From Betaproteobacteria bacterium (GTDB lineage: Bacteria > Pseudomonadota > Gammaproteobacteria > Burkholderiales > Rhodocyclaceae), in assembly GCA_009780885.1 (NCBI GenBank), contig WQZF01000010.1:1-57300 (forward strand): a stretch of DNA of 57,300 nucleotides, read 5' to 3'. The notes under the pieces are model-generated. The model was not told the origin of the DNA, searched no databases, and saw only the letters and a program-made list of their open reading frames with translations. This document shows positions 35,151-43,546 of this stretch, in pieces; within the stretch, counting starts at the first letter, position 1; each line of letters begins with the position of its first letter. A program made the translations under genes and the position numbers.

Positions 35151-36311
35151 TTACTGGGGCAAAGCGTCGAATTTTATTTTGATCAACAGTATTTCCGGCC
35201 TGCCAGCGGTGCGTACCCGTGGCCCCCAGGTGCCGGCGCCGCTGGTGACCCAGTAATGCGTCATGCCGCGTTGCGAATGTCCGTGGGCGTTTTCGTAGAT
35301 CGCGGAGACGATGAAGTTGATCGGGAACAACTGCCCGCCATGCGTATGTCCGGAGAGTTGCAGTGCCGCGCCTGCGGCTTCGGCTTCTTCAAGGTGCAAG
35401 GGTTGGTGATCGAGCAGAATCATCGGCAGTCTGCGAGTGCCTTCCGGAACCGTCGCCAGAATCTCCGGCAAAGCGGCGCGTGTCCTGCCGGTGAAACGCT
35501 CCTTCGAGCGATCGTCGCGTCCGACGAGCAGTAGCTCGCCCCCCGGCGCCGCCCATTGATCCCGCAAGATGCGGATTCCGCTTCGCTCCAGAATCCCGAT
35601 GCTTTTTTCGGCTTCTCCGGAAATGTATTCATGGTTGCCCAGGATTCCCCAGATTCCCAGAGGCGGGTTCATGCGCTGCAATCCAGCTCTCATCGCCTTC
35701 TCGTCCAGGCCATGATGATCGTCGAGAACATCGCCGAGAAAGAGCAGCAGATCGGGGTGCTGCGGCTCGATCAAGTCGATGAGTCCTGAAAAATATCCGG
35801 CGGAAACCATGCGTCCGAGATGAATGTCCGAGAGCGCGGCGATCTTCAACGTCCGCCCTTCCAGCGCGCTGCCGGGAGGAGTTGAAAGACTCAATTCAAC
35901 CTCGCGCACGACCGGAGTCGCGGTATTGATCCATCCGATGACCGAAATCGTCAGGGCGCCAGCAGCAATCGCCGCGCAGACGGCATAGCGCACGGCGGGC
36001 ATGCCGCTGTTGAGTTGCGGCAGCCAGTGGAAGCTGCGGTTCAAAAGGCGAAAGACATCGACTGCGAATAAAAGGATGATCGAATATAGCGCCAGAGAAA
36101 TCCAGAGTGATCCAATCAGCGCAATCAGCCTTTCCGGCCATGCGTTTCCTTCGAGCATCCGCGCGAGCAGATAGGCGCAGGACGCGAAGGAGACAAAAAG
36201 GCAGGAGAGGATGCGAAAGATTCCCGCCCCTTGCAAGGCGAAGAACAGCCGGGCGATCAGCCAGAAATTCGCCAGAAAATAAATGCCGAGGATGAGGAAA
36301 AAAATGGGCAT
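35151..36311 (-). CDS. Membrane-anchored metallophosphoesterase (YkuE/YaeI-like)
   Basis: The N-terminal ~145 residues hold four hydrophobic segments (for example FFLILGIYFLANFWLIARL). A calcineurin-like phosphoesterase domain follows (about 150-380). Its metal motifs are in order: LSDIHLG, FLGDVLDDHHG, GNHEYISG, LDHQPLH and LSGHTHGGQLFP. Such proteins act at the cytoplasmic-membrane surface, some on lipid or nucleotide substrates; the substrate here is unknown. Length is 386 aa. It is convergent with the propeller gene. Confidence 0.9.
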   Translation of the reverse strand: MPIFFLILGIYFLANFWLIARLFFALQGAGIFRILSCLFVSFASCAYLLARMLEGNAWPERLIALIGSLWISLALYSIILLFAVDVFRLLNRSFHWLPQLNSGMPAVRYAVCAAIAAGALTISVIGWINTATPVVREVELSLSTPPGSALEGRTLKIAALSDIHLGRMVSAGYFSGLIDLIEPQHPDLLLFLGDVLDDHHGLDEKAMRAGLQRMNPPLGIWGILGNHEYISGEAEKSIGILERSGIRILRDQWAAPGGELLLVGRDDRSKERFTGRTRAALPEILATVPEGTRRLPMILLDHQPLHLEEAEAAGAALQLSGHTHGGQLFPINFIVSAIYENAHGHSQRGMTHYWVTSGAGTWGPRVRTAGRPEILLIKIKFDALPQ

Positions 36312-36338
36312 GGCTAAAGTGGAATTTTTATGCCAAAT

Positions 36339-36722
36339 TTATGATCGGAAAACGCAATCGTGGTTATCGATGAATCCCAGGCGCAGCATCAGCCAGAACG
36401 AGGCCGTCGACAGCGCAAAGGCCAGCAGCCAGGGGCGAAGCCAGGAAAGATCCGACAATTCGGCGCTTTCGGGCAGAAAATAAAATGCCCCGGCAATGCT
36501 CAGGCCGTAGAGCGCCAGCTTGTGGCACAGAAGGATGGTATTGATGCCGATATAGGCTGCGCCGCCGCCCAAAAAATAAAAAATGAGCCGCAGGCAGAAA
36601 AAGAAAAGCGCGCTTACGGCGATCAGCGAGAGCATGGCGGCAACCGCGCAGAGCGCATCGATCAGATTCCGTGGACGTGGAGAAGAATTTGGAGTGCCGG
36701 ACATCTTGTCTGGAATTTTCAT
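36339..36722 (-). CDS. Small integral membrane protein, unknown
   Basis: From ATG 36722 the protein has 127 residues. A polar N-terminus (KMSGTPNSSPRPRNL) is followed by four hydrophobic segments (CAVAAMLSLIAVSALFFFCL, LGGGAAYIGINTILL, LYGLSIAGAFYFL, PWLLAFALSTASFWLML). It resembles DUF-type small membrane proteins but I cannot name a family. The frame is open upstream to 36809, so the start is uncertain. It is 27 nt from the phosphoesterase start and the two may be co-transcribed. The prophage remnant begins just upstream. Confidence 0.6.
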   Translation of the reverse strand: MKIPDKMSGTPNSSPRPRNLIDALCAVAAMLSLIAVSALFFFCLRLIFYFLGGGAAYIGINTILLCHKLALYGLSIAGAFYFLPESAELSDLSWLRPWLLAFALSTASFWLMLRLGFIDNHDCVFRS

Positions 36723-36830
36723 TTCCCTGGATTTTCTTCTGCCCCGATTCACGGCAAGAACGCCGGAAAAGCATTGCGCGCAGTACTGCGAGGAGGGGGG
36801 AATGGGCAAAGCCGGAAATCTTACCGTGTT

Positions 36831-37157
36831 TTACCCGGGGAATGAAATGGAATCCGGTTTGGGTTCCGCACGAGCTTGTAGTTCGCAAAGCATTTCAAAG
36901 GCTTTCTTGGCGCGCCCGGCGTCCGAGGCGAAGGGATCATCGGCGTTTTTATTGAGTGGCGTGTCACTGACCCCGGCAGAAAGGCTCAATTTCAAAGGTT
37001 TCATGAAAGCGTGATCCGAAACCGTGACGCCCGTTTCCACCGGGTTGTCGGTCACTTCGAGTTCTGCCGTATGCACTTCCTCAAACACGGCATCGAACAC
37101 AAGCCCGTCCATTTGGCGGAGAATTGCTACTTCCTGCTTGTCTGTCTGATCGGCCAT
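36831..37157 (-). pseudogene. Truncated phage Dit-like/baseplate protein
   Basis: The first ~90 residues (LVFDAVFEEVHTAELEVTDNP, VTVSDHAFMKPLKLSLSAGVSD, then KKAFEMLCELQ) match the N-terminal domain of phage baseplate hub/Dit-like proteins that follow the tape measure in Mu-like and related phages. Those proteins are usually two to three times longer. Here the frame ends at 108 residues with a non-family tail (RAEPKPDSISFPG) next to chromosomal sequence. Deletion of the distal tail genes at this point is the simplest reading. Confidence 0.65.
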
Positions 37158-37209
37158 TTCTTCATTCCTTGTTGGTGCAAACCGGATACTTTTTGCTACT
37201 CAAACCCCT

Positions 37210-37238
37210 TTTACCTTTTGCGTTTCATTTGCCATAAT
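37210..37238 (+). promoter_or_regulatory. Predicted promoter of the secreted repeat-protein gene
   Basis: A -35 TTTACC and a -10 CATAAT are 17 bp apart, about 58 nt before the ATG, on the strand opposite to the phage operon. Confidence 0.55.
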
Positions 37239-37295
37239 TAAAGTATGGAAAACAGAAAAACTTCGGAAAAATGATTTTTCAAAGGAGAGTCGATC

Positions 37296-37583
37296 ATGTG
37301 GAAAAAAATGATAATCGGGGCCGTACTGGCAATTACTGTCTGTGTTGCCCCAGTCGCCAGTGCCTCTTGCCCGTCTCAATCTGACTATCCAAATCGTGCT
37401 GCATACCTTTGGGACAAGGACAACCATAAGGAATGTGTGCATCAATCGGACTCCCCGAATCGCGCTGCATACCTTTGGGATAGCGACAAAAATAAAAATG
37501 TGCATCAATCCGATGCACCCAATCGCGCTGCATACCTTTGGGACAAGGACAATAAAAAACGCGCTGCGGATCACAAGAAGTAA
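37296..37583 (+). CDS. Small secreted protein with three QSDxPNRAAYLWD repeats (prophage cargo)
   Basis: I do not recognise this 95-residue protein. A classical signal peptide (MWKKMIIGAVLAITVCVAP, cleavage likely after SAS or ASA near residue 24) leads to three tandem units of 22, 21 and 18 residues, each containing PNRAAYLWD followed by Lys/Asn/Asp-rich sequence. The tail is basic (KKRAADHKK). AAAGGAGAG before ATG is a strong ribosome-binding site. It lies on the plus strand between the tape-measure gene (stop codons 3 nt apart, convergent) and the truncated Dit-like gene, has its own promoter, and is AT-richer than the phage genes. These are the hallmarks of a moron gene expressed from the prophage. 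Two cysteines (start of mature protein and repeat 1) could form a disulfide. Confidence 0.8.
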   Translation: MWKKMIIGAVLAITVCVAPVASASCPSQSDYPNRAAYLWDKDNHKECVHQSDSPNRAAYLWDSDKNKNVHQSDAPNRAAYLWDKDNKKRAADHKK

Positions 37584-37586
37584 GAC

Positions 37587-39632
37587 TCAATACGCCTTCG
37601 CTGATTGCAAATTCCGAATCGTCTGCCGATTCGCCTTGTCGAGTTCCTCCCGCACGCTTTCCCCCGCGCGCGCCGGATCGGGCGACTGGATGTTGATCGC
37701 CTGCACGGTGGTATTCGTCGTGTTCGTCGTATTCGACACCTGAGACAGATTCCCTCGGCCCAGCGGTGACGTCGGCACGCCGCCCGGCCCGCCCATGCGC
37801 GGCGGGGTTGAAGCCTCCGGCCCTTGCAATGCAGGCGCTTGCGCCACCGCGTCGGCCACCGTCGGAGAAGCGGAAGCCGCCCCGCCGGACACATTGACCT
37901 TGATCTCGCCGGATTTGTCCGTCAGCCCCAGCAACTCGCCGACCTTGCGGATGGCGCCGGTCACGGTGTCGATGAAACCCATCACCCGCTGTTTCGCACG
38001 GTCGATCACCCCGAGCACCCAGTCGATCACGCTGTTGATTCCATCCGAGATGAATTCAACGATGTTCCCGATGGTTTCGGCGATGAACATCACGATCGCG
38101 ACGGCGGTATCCTTCCACGAGAGAAATTTGTCGATGATGGCTTCGATGAGGAAACTGACCGCTTCCCTTGCTTCGTCGAATGCCGCGCTCAAACTCTCGC
38201 CGATCCAGTCATAGACCCAGCCGACGAATCGCGCGATTTCCGTCAGAACCGTGATGATGATCTTCCACATTCCGACGAAAAAGCCGATGAACATCTTCGC
38301 CGCAGAAATCGCGTAAGGGATGATCAAGGCCAGCAGAAACACGATCCCCTTGAGCGCCATTTTTACGATGGGCCAGAGAAAGGACACAATCGACTTCGCC
38401 ATTTCCCAAATCGCCCCGCCAAGCTCCAGCAACGGCCCCTTGAGTTCTTCCCACTGCTCCATCCAAAAGTCGATGAACGCCCCAACGCCTTCCTCCATGG
38501 TGTTGATGATGTCGAGCAGCGCCGGGAATTCCTTGCACAGGTCGCCGATGACGGACTCGTTCCCCTCCTTGAAGTTCACGAAGTCGTCGATCAGCAGGCC
38601 GACCGCGATAATCAGGAGACCAATGGCAACCGTCATCAATGTTGCCTGGAGGGACGCGAGGGTAAATGCCTTGGCGAGCATCTTGACCCCCTCGATCACC
38701 GGAGTGAAAGCCTTGTAGGCCGCTACCTTGACCAAGGCCGCAAACGCCGCCGTCAGCAGGACGACCCCTGTTTTCGTGCTGGTCAGCCAGGAAACCAGGT
38801 CGATGAACTTCCCGCCCAGCCTCATGATCCAGTCCCAGGTGAAGGAAAGCGCGATGTTGAAGAGCTTCACGAATTTTTCGACCCGGCTCTGGATAAGCGC
38901 CCTGTTCGCCAACAGCCATTTTCGGAAGCCGTCCATCATCTTGGTCATTCCCGGCATCAGGCGCACCGCGATCGAGCGGCCAAGGTTCTGTACGATGGAG
39001 AGCGTTTGCCGCAGCGAGATCATGTATTCAGTCGAAGTCTTTGTGTCCTTCTCGGTCATCCGCCCGAAGGCGGCGGCCTCCTCGCGCATCTCCCGCATCT
39101 TGTCCCTGCCCATCGTGAGCATCGGAATCAGGCTGCGGTCGAGGCCGAGCTTTTCCGCCATCGAGATTTGCTCCTGACGGGAAAGCCTCTCCATCTTTCC
39201 GGCGATGTCCCCGAGCATCTCGTCGGTGCTTTTCAGCGTCCCGTCGGCGTGCTTTGCCGACAGCCCGTAGTGCTCGAACGCCTGCGCTCCGCGCCCGAAT
39301 CCCAAGGCAGCATCGCCCATCACGCGATTCAAGCCGCCGATGGACGCCTTGACCGCCTCCATGTTCGATCCGGTCATCGAGGCCGCATAGCCGAGCTCGG
39401 AGACGGCTTCCACGCTCATCTGCTCCAGATGCGCGAAATCGCCCAGGCTCTCGGTGTTTTTCGCCATCGCAGTGACAAAGCCGCCGATGGCAACCGCCCC
39501 GGCGCTCATCACCTTGCTGACGCTCATCACCATCGACTTTGCGTCGTTGAGCTTCTTCGTAAAGGTGACAAGCTCTTTATCGTCGATCTCGAAGCCGAAC
39601 AGGGCAAAGAAGTCCTCGATCATCGTAGACAT
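37587..39632 (-). CDS. Phage tail tape-measure protein
   Basis: The 681-residue protein sets tail length and is ejected with DNA. The N-terminal ~270 residues are helical and charged (for example KLNDAKSMVMSVSKVMSAG and MEAVKASIGGLNRVMGDAALG). Long hydrophobic segments fill about 290-520 (LLTAAFAALVKVAAYKAF, LMTVAIGLLIIAVGLLIDDF, GIVFLLALIIPYAISAA). The tail is Gly/Pro/Thr-rich. This pattern and its position between the tail chaperone and the baseplate gene fit a tape measure. It looks intact. Confidence 0.88.
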   Translation of the reverse strand: MSTMIEDFFALFGFEIDDKELVTFTKKLNDAKSMVMSVSKVMSAGAVAIGGFVTAMAKNTESLGDFAHLEQMSVEAVSELGYAASMTGSNMEAVKASIGGLNRVMGDAALGFGRGAQAFEHYGLSAKHADGTLKSTDEMLGDIAGKMERLSRQEQISMAEKLGLDRSLIPMLTMGRDKMREMREEAAAFGRMTEKDTKTSTEYMISLRQTLSIVQNLGRSIAVRLMPGMTKMMDGFRKWLLANRALIQSRVEKFVKLFNIALSFTWDWIMRLGGKFIDLVSWLTSTKTGVVLLTAAFAALVKVAAYKAFTPVIEGVKMLAKAFTLASLQATLMTVAIGLLIIAVGLLIDDFVNFKEGNESVIGDLCKEFPALLDIINTMEEGVGAFIDFWMEQWEELKGPLLELGGAIWEMAKSIVSFLWPIVKMALKGIVFLLALIIPYAISAAKMFIGFFVGMWKIIITVLTEIARFVGWVYDWIGESLSAAFDEAREAVSFLIEAIIDKFLSWKDTAVAIVMFIAETIGNIVEFISDGINSVIDWVLGVIDRAKQRVMGFIDTVTGAIRKVGELLGLTDKSGEIKVNVSGGAASASPTVADAVAQAPALQGPEASTPPRMGGPGGVPTSPLGRGNLSQVSNTTNTTNTTVQAINIQSPDPARAGESVREELDKANRQTIRNLQSAKAY

Positions 39633-39635
39633 GGT

Positions 39636-39869
39636 CTATTTCCGTTTGTTGAGTTCTTCAAAGCGCCGCTCGTATTCGCCCTCTTCGTCCATGGCTTCAT
39701 GGAAATCCGCCAGATCGTCGATCGAATACGTCCCGTCTTGCAGCTCCCGCAGCCGGCACAGCGGCGGATCGCGCATCACGGGACGCATCACGTACCAGTC
39801 GAGATTGGCGGATTCGATCAGCTCAACGCCGCTTGACCGGCGCGGAGAGAAGCGAAGAGGTTTTCGGGA
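39636..39869 (-). CDS. Tail chaperone T extension, reached by -1 frameshift
   Basis: This frame has no good start of its own for most of its length. It continues the upstream tail-chaperone gene if ribosomes slip -1 on the run of seven T (39875-39869), read as GAT TTT TTT. The extension encodes about 77 residues ending in DLADFHEAMDEEGEYERRFEELNKRK-like acidic/helical sequence. This G/GT arrangement is widespread in tailed phages, where the long form binds the tape measure. It stops 3 nt before the tape-measure start. Confidence 0.75.
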   Translation of the reverse strand, partial: SRKPLRFSPRRSSGVELIESANLDWYVMRPVMRDPPLCRLRELQDGTYSIDDLADFHEAMDEEGEYERRFEELNKRK

Positions 39870-40228
39870 AAAAAATCGGAGAAATTGAAGCGCAGCGCGG
39901 CGATGAATACCTGCCAGAGTTCCCGGTTGCGCCCGGTGAAGGTCGTGTCGATATTGCTGATCCGCTGCCCATCGCAGGACACGTAGCGGAAGACGGTCTG
40001 CATCGTTTCGAGCAGTTCCTCGGCGTTCATGCGCGAGGCCAGCAGGCCGATTGCCGCCGCCCCGGCAGATTCCGCCGCCTCTTCGCTGCCCTTCTTGGCG
40101 TCCGTGAACGCCTTGAACAGCGGCTCGCCGATAACCCGCGCAATCGCCACTTCGACCTTGACTGCTTCGACGGCAGGCAGCGTGCCGAAATCGTAGCGCC
40201 GCCCGCCGATGTCTTGAGTCTTGTCCAT
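39818..40228 (-). CDS. Phage tail assembly chaperone (gpG-like)
   Basis: The 136-residue protein (MDKTQDIGGRRYDFGTLPAVE, then ELLETMQTVFRYVSCDGQRIS and LWQVFIAALRFNFSDFF) has the length and place of a tail chaperone, upstream of the tape measure. Near its end the codons GAT TTT TTT CCC form a T-TTT-TTT slippery heptamer. Unshifted translation stops at 39818; the shifted product would be about 197 residues. Confidence 0.8.
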   Translation of the reverse strand: MDKTQDIGGRRYDFGTLPAVEAVKVEVAIARVIGEPLFKAFTDAKKGSEEAAESAGAAAIGLLASRMNAEELLETMQTVFRYVSCDGQRISNIDTTFTGRNRELWQVFIAALRFNFSDFFPENLFASLRAGQAALS

Positions 40229-40240
40229 TGCCGCGCCCCC

Positions 40241-40711
40241 TTAACCGAAGACGCCCGCGACGCCGCCCACAGCGCCGCTGCCGATCATCGCCGGATCGCC
40301 CAGCAGCAGGTCGAGTTTCTCGACGACGACCGTCCAATCCGCGCCATTGCCCTGCGCGCCGCGCGTCACATCGGTCGGCTTCTTGATGTAGCCCTTGCCC
40401 GTGCCCAAGTCGTTTCGGAAGTTGTCCTGGAACAGCACATCGACCGGCACGAAGGTCTGCGCGCCGCCCTCCATTCGGCTGACCAGATCGAGCAGGAATT
40501 TGTTGGACGAGCTGGTTTGCTGGAGCTTGAAGCTGAATTCGCCGGACTTGTCGGCGGAAATGCTGATCATCATGTTGCCGTCGGCGCCGACCTTGTGCGA
40601 GGCGGAATCGGCGCTGCGTTTGATGCTGATCACGTCATCGCCCTCGGCCCATCCGGTAATCTCGACGCCGTTGATGTAGACGACGGTGTTCTGGAAAGAA
40701 TATGCTCTCAT
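40241..40711 (-). CDS. Phage tail tube protein (DUF3277-like)
   Basis: The 156-residue protein begins MRAYSFQNTVVYINGVEITGWAEGD-like sequence, with SADSASHKVGADGNMMISISADKSG following, the pattern of DUF3277 structural proteins that form the inner tube of contractile tails. VPVDVLFQDNFRNDLGTGKGYIKKP lies near residue 90. It is 12 nt from the sheath gene, the usual sheath-tube order. Confidence 0.82.
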   Translation of the reverse strand: MRAYSFQNTVVYINGVEITGWAEGDDVISIKRSADSASHKVGADGNMMISISADKSGEFSFKLQQTSSSNKFLLDLVSRMEGGAQTFVPVDVLFQDNFRNDLGTGKGYIKKPTDVTRGAQGNGADWTVVVEKLDLLLGDPAMIGSGAVGGVAGVFG

Positions 40712-40723
40712 GCTGCGCTCTCC

Positions 40724-42181
40724 TTATCGCTCGAAGGTAACTTCGATGTTGGCAAAGTGAATCGCCCCGGCGCCCTTCGCCAGAACCTGAATCGGCGGCG
40801 CTTTCCGGGCTTCGCGGTCGGACTGGTTCTGTTCTGCCACCGGCTGCGCATAGACGTAGAAGCCCTTGGGCAGATAGTCCCCGGAGTGCACTTCGCCCAG
40901 ATCCATCCCGTTCCACTGCCCCGGCGCGAGCAGCCCGTTATTGACCCCCTGCTGGCAGGCTTTTTCCACCTGCTGCACGAGCGAGGCCACGCCCTTGTCG
41001 GTCTGCGGCACCTTCGTCGTGCGGGTGTACATGTAGCCGAAGACGTTCGTTTCGATCGCGTTTTGCAACCAGTCGCAGCCATGCACCTCGTCGAAGAAGC
41101 GCCCGGAGGCCATCACGCCTTCGGCCAGCATCGCCGAATCTCCAAAGTAGGTGTAGTAGTTGCAGTTCTTCTTGACCAGCGCCTGGCGCTGCGATTCGGT
41201 CAGATTGACCGGCGTCGTTCCCGGCAGCAGCTTGAATTTCAGCGTGATCGTTGTGTTCTGCCCCTCGAAATTGACCACGAAGGCGCGGGCGAAGGCCGAG
41301 ACGATCTGATACGGATCGTCCTCGTCCCAAGTCGAAATCGTCCGGCTGTACATGTTCGCCTTCATGAACGAGCAGAGATCGTCTTCGGCGGCCATGTCCA
41401 GCACGTTGGAATCGCGGGTCGTGAAGCCGAAAACCTTCACGCGCGCTTCCGCCCATGCGGCAGCTTCCTTGATTTGCGCCGTCGTGAGTTCCTTCGTGAA
41501 AGCGAATCCGTACCACGAAGGCTCCCGTTCCTGAAGCCGGGAGAGCGCGTCGGTGACGCTCTCCGCATCCACGCCTGCGGATTTGAATCCCAGCCCGGCG
41601 GCGTCCAGTCCGAGCATCGCGCTCAAGTCGATCGCCGTCCCGGAAGGGGGCGTAGCAAAATCCACCGTCGACTTTTTCCCGGTCGTATTCGAGCGAAGGA
41701 CGAAGCGCGTCCCCTCGAAGAAAAACTCCGTCCCGACCGGTAGCGCCGCTTCAACCTCAGACGCCAGCGCGTTCAGGTTCGCACAGCCGGACAGGTCGAT
41801 GCCTTCGATTGGGTGATTCACCCCGTCGATACGAATATCGAATCCGCCGTCCGTGATCGACTGGAAGCGCGCCAAATCCTTTTCAAAATTCACGCTGCCG
41901 AGCAATTCGCCCGGCACGCTCTCCGAAAACCGGCGGCTGATGCACAGTTCCGTCGGGCGCGGCGCTTGCGAGAAGAAGATTTGTGCGGCTCGATACTCCT
42001 CGTCCTCCCCGGAGAAATCGGCGGCCACGCCGTCCATGTCGGAGTAGAAGCGAATCGAATCGCCGATGGGAAGCCGGTTTGAACATCCAATGATGTTCAG
42101 GAGCCCGAAGCCCTTGCGCTTGGGAAAGGTCGGCGAACTGAAAATCTTGACGTCGACAACCTTGGAAACGGGAATTGTCAT
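40724..42181 (-). CDS. Phage tail sheath-like protein (DUF3383)
   Basis: The 485-residue protein has features of DUF3383: MTIPVSKVVDVKIFSSPTFP at the start, GFGLLNIIG, then QAPRPTELCISRRF. The C-terminal part is RTTKVPQTDKGVASLVQQV and GFYVYAQPVAEQNQSDREA. Position before the tube gene supports a contractile-tail sheath, making the prophage myovirus-like. The start overlaps the neck-protein stop by 4 nt. Confidence 0.85.
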   Translation of the reverse strand: MTIPVSKVVDVKIFSSPTFPKRKGFGLLNIIGCSNRLPIGDSIRFYSDMDGVAADFSGEDEEYRAAQIFFSQAPRPTELCISRRFSESVPGELLGSVNFEKDLARFQSITDGGFDIRIDGVNHPIEGIDLSGCANLNALASEVEAALPVGTEFFFEGTRFVLRSNTTGKKSTVDFATPPSGTAIDLSAMLGLDAAGLGFKSAGVDAESVTDALSRLQEREPSWYGFAFTKELTTAQIKEAAAWAEARVKVFGFTTRDSNVLDMAAEDDLCSFMKANMYSRTISTWDEDDPYQIVSAFARAFVVNFEGQNTTITLKFKLLPGTTPVNLTESQRQALVKKNCNYYTYFGDSAMLAEGVMASGRFFDEVHGCDWLQNAIETNVFGYMYTRTTKVPQTDKGVASLVQQVEKACQQGVNNGLLAPGQWNGMDLGEVHSGDYLPKGFYVYAQPVAEQNQSDREARKAPPIQVLAKGAGAIHFANIEVTFER

Positions 42182-42723
42182 GGTGTTTTCCTTTCATGCA
42201 GCTCGAAAGATCGAGTCGTTGGGGGGGGTGGTTCGGTGTGAATCGCCATTGGGAACGTCCCAAAGGTCGGAACGCTCAAGGTTTCCTTCGCAATCAGGTG
42301 GAAGTCGATGTCGATCTGCCCGCGCTCTTCCCAGAGGCTGTTGACGACGGCGGACAGGTCGCGCGCCACGCTCATGCGCACCAGGCCGAGGCCCATGCTC
42401 TGCACCCGCTCCGTCGCATGCGGCATCCGCAAGAGCGCATGCAGTCGGCAGGCGCGGGTAAAGGCGTCCTTTCCGTAGAAATTCACCGAGGCCATGAAGG
42501 CGCGTTGCCCCACGGCGCTTTCCTCTACGTTCAGGGATGGCGCGGCTTCGTCCTTCAGCCGAACGTCGTCGACGCCCGTGGCTTGCAGAGTCGGAATGAG
42601 GACGGTGGCAAAAGGGGTTGTTCCGCCGGTCGGCGCGTTCTGGTTGGCCGGTCGGACGCTGTTTTTCGGCATGGAGAGCAGGACGCGCACCAGTTCCCGG
42701 ACGTGACGGTTGATCTCGTTCAT
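42178..42723 (-). CDS. Phage neck/tail-terminator-like protein (LIC_12616-type)
   Basis: The ATG at 42723 overlaps the previous gene and follows GGGG. The 181-residue protein starts MNEINRHVRELVRVLLSMP. QAFMASVNFYGK-like sequence (GQRAFMASVNFYGKDAFTRA) lies in the middle and VRMSVARDLSAVVNSLWEERGQIDIDFHLIA near the end, typical of the small neck proteins before sheath genes. The longer upstream frame overlaps another gene and is not used. Confidence 0.75.
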   Translation of the reverse strand: MNEINRHVRELVRVLLSMPKNSVRPANQNAPTGGTTPFATVLIPTLQATGVDDVRLKDEAAPSLNVEESAVGQRAFMASVNFYGKDAFTRACRLHALLRMPHATERVQSMGLGLVRMSVARDLSAVVNSLWEERGQIDIDFHLIAKETLSVPTFGTFPMAIHTEPPPPTTRSFELHERKTP

Positions 42724-43079
42724 CCGGCAATCCCCACGGCAGTGGCTTGCCAGAAGCCTTCTCCACTCCAGTTCCGGACGCCGATCACGCGCCAGCGCTG
42801 CCCATTCCAGAGAATCGCATCCGAATCGGCGCCCTCGCCATCGGAATGCCGAAGCTCCTGCCGGCAATAGACCGTAATCGCCCGGTTGGCCCGCTCGCCT
42901 TCCGGCAGGAATTGCGCCACGTCTTCGGCTTTCGCCGGCTGCACCACGCCGATCCGCTTCTCAGGCTGTCCGGGAGCGGCAACATATTCGCCCTCGTTCT
43001 CGAAGCCGCCGGAGGATCGGATCAACTCGAATGCGCTGGCAAAATCCGGATCGTCGATCAGTTCGGAAACGTCGATCAT
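42720..43079 (-). CDS. Phage head-tail joining-region protein, unknown family
   Basis: The 119-residue protein (MIDVSELIDDPDFASAFELIR, then ENEGEYVAAPGQPEKRIGVVQ and ILWNGQRWRVIGVRNWSGEG) looks like a small beta-rich connector or head-completion protein. It overlaps both neighbours by 4 nt. Its role is inferred from order alone. Confidence 0.7.
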   Translation of the reverse strand: MIDVSELIDDPDFASAFELIRSSGGFENEGEYVAAPGQPEKRIGVVQPAKAEDVAQFLPEGERANRAITVYCRQELRHSDGEGADSDAILWNGQRWRVIGVRNWSGEGFWQATAVGIAG

Positions 43080-43546
43080 TTTTGGTCGTCCTTCCAGAAG
43101 GTGATGGCCTGACGCATTTGCCCGGAGTCGATCAGCGGTTTGCTGCTGCCCTTGCGCTTGATCGTCGCCGGTTTCAACGGCGCGAAATGCCCGTTGGCGA
43201 TTTCACTCTGCATGTCAGCGGCGGCGGTCATCCCGAGCACATCGAGCGCCTGGGCAACCGTCATCTTCTCCTCCAGAACCGCCTTGAGATTCTTCCGGTT
43301 CAGCGCGTTATATTTCTGCCGGTTGTTCCGCACCGAAGTGCGCAGAAAGGGCCGCTCAGGGGTGGTCCGCGTTCCGAATTCGTTCCGTCGCCCGATTTCC
43401 GCCAGAGACTCGCCTTCACCGTTTTGCTTGTCGCCGGGAATCCCGACCTTGATCCGCAAGCCCTTGTCGACCAGCCGCTTGCGCAGCATCTCGATATATT
43501 TCCCGTCGGAATCGCGCACGACGCGCACGGTGGCCTTGGCGCTCAT
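43076..43546 (-). CDS. Phage minor structural protein, HK97-gp10-like
   Basis: From ATG 43546 the product has 156 residues. It is basic, with IEMLRKRLVDKGLRIKVGIPGD, the acidic-to-aromatic block EIGRRNEFGTRTTPERPFLR and the ending PLIDSGQMRQAITFWKDDQK. The segment FGTRTTPERPFLR followed by LIDSGQMRQAI is characteristic of gp10-like tail-completion proteins. It overlaps both neighbours by 4 nt. Confidence 0.75.
   Translation of the reverse strand: MSAKATVRVVRDSDGKYIEMLRKRLVDKGLRIKVGIPGDKQNGEGESLAEIGRRNEFGTRTTPERPFLRTSVRNNRQKYNALNRKNLKAVLEEKMTVAQALDVLGMTAAADMQSEIANGHFAPLKPATIKRKGSSKPLIDSGQMRQAITFWKDDQK

Noticed and set aside
37376-37559. Short tandem DNA repeats as a possible CRISPR
   Set aside because: The three units are in-frame protein repeats within a single gene and are not separated by unique spacers.
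37824-41743. Long plus-strand frames across the tape-measure, tube and sheath genes
   Set aside because: They mirror well-supported phage genes, overlap several of them, and have shadow composition (RDH/VRR-rich).
40241-42181. Tail sheath and tube genes as an R-type pyocin or secretion-like particle
   Set aside because: Terminase, portal and capsid genes are in the same operon, so it is a phage remnant.
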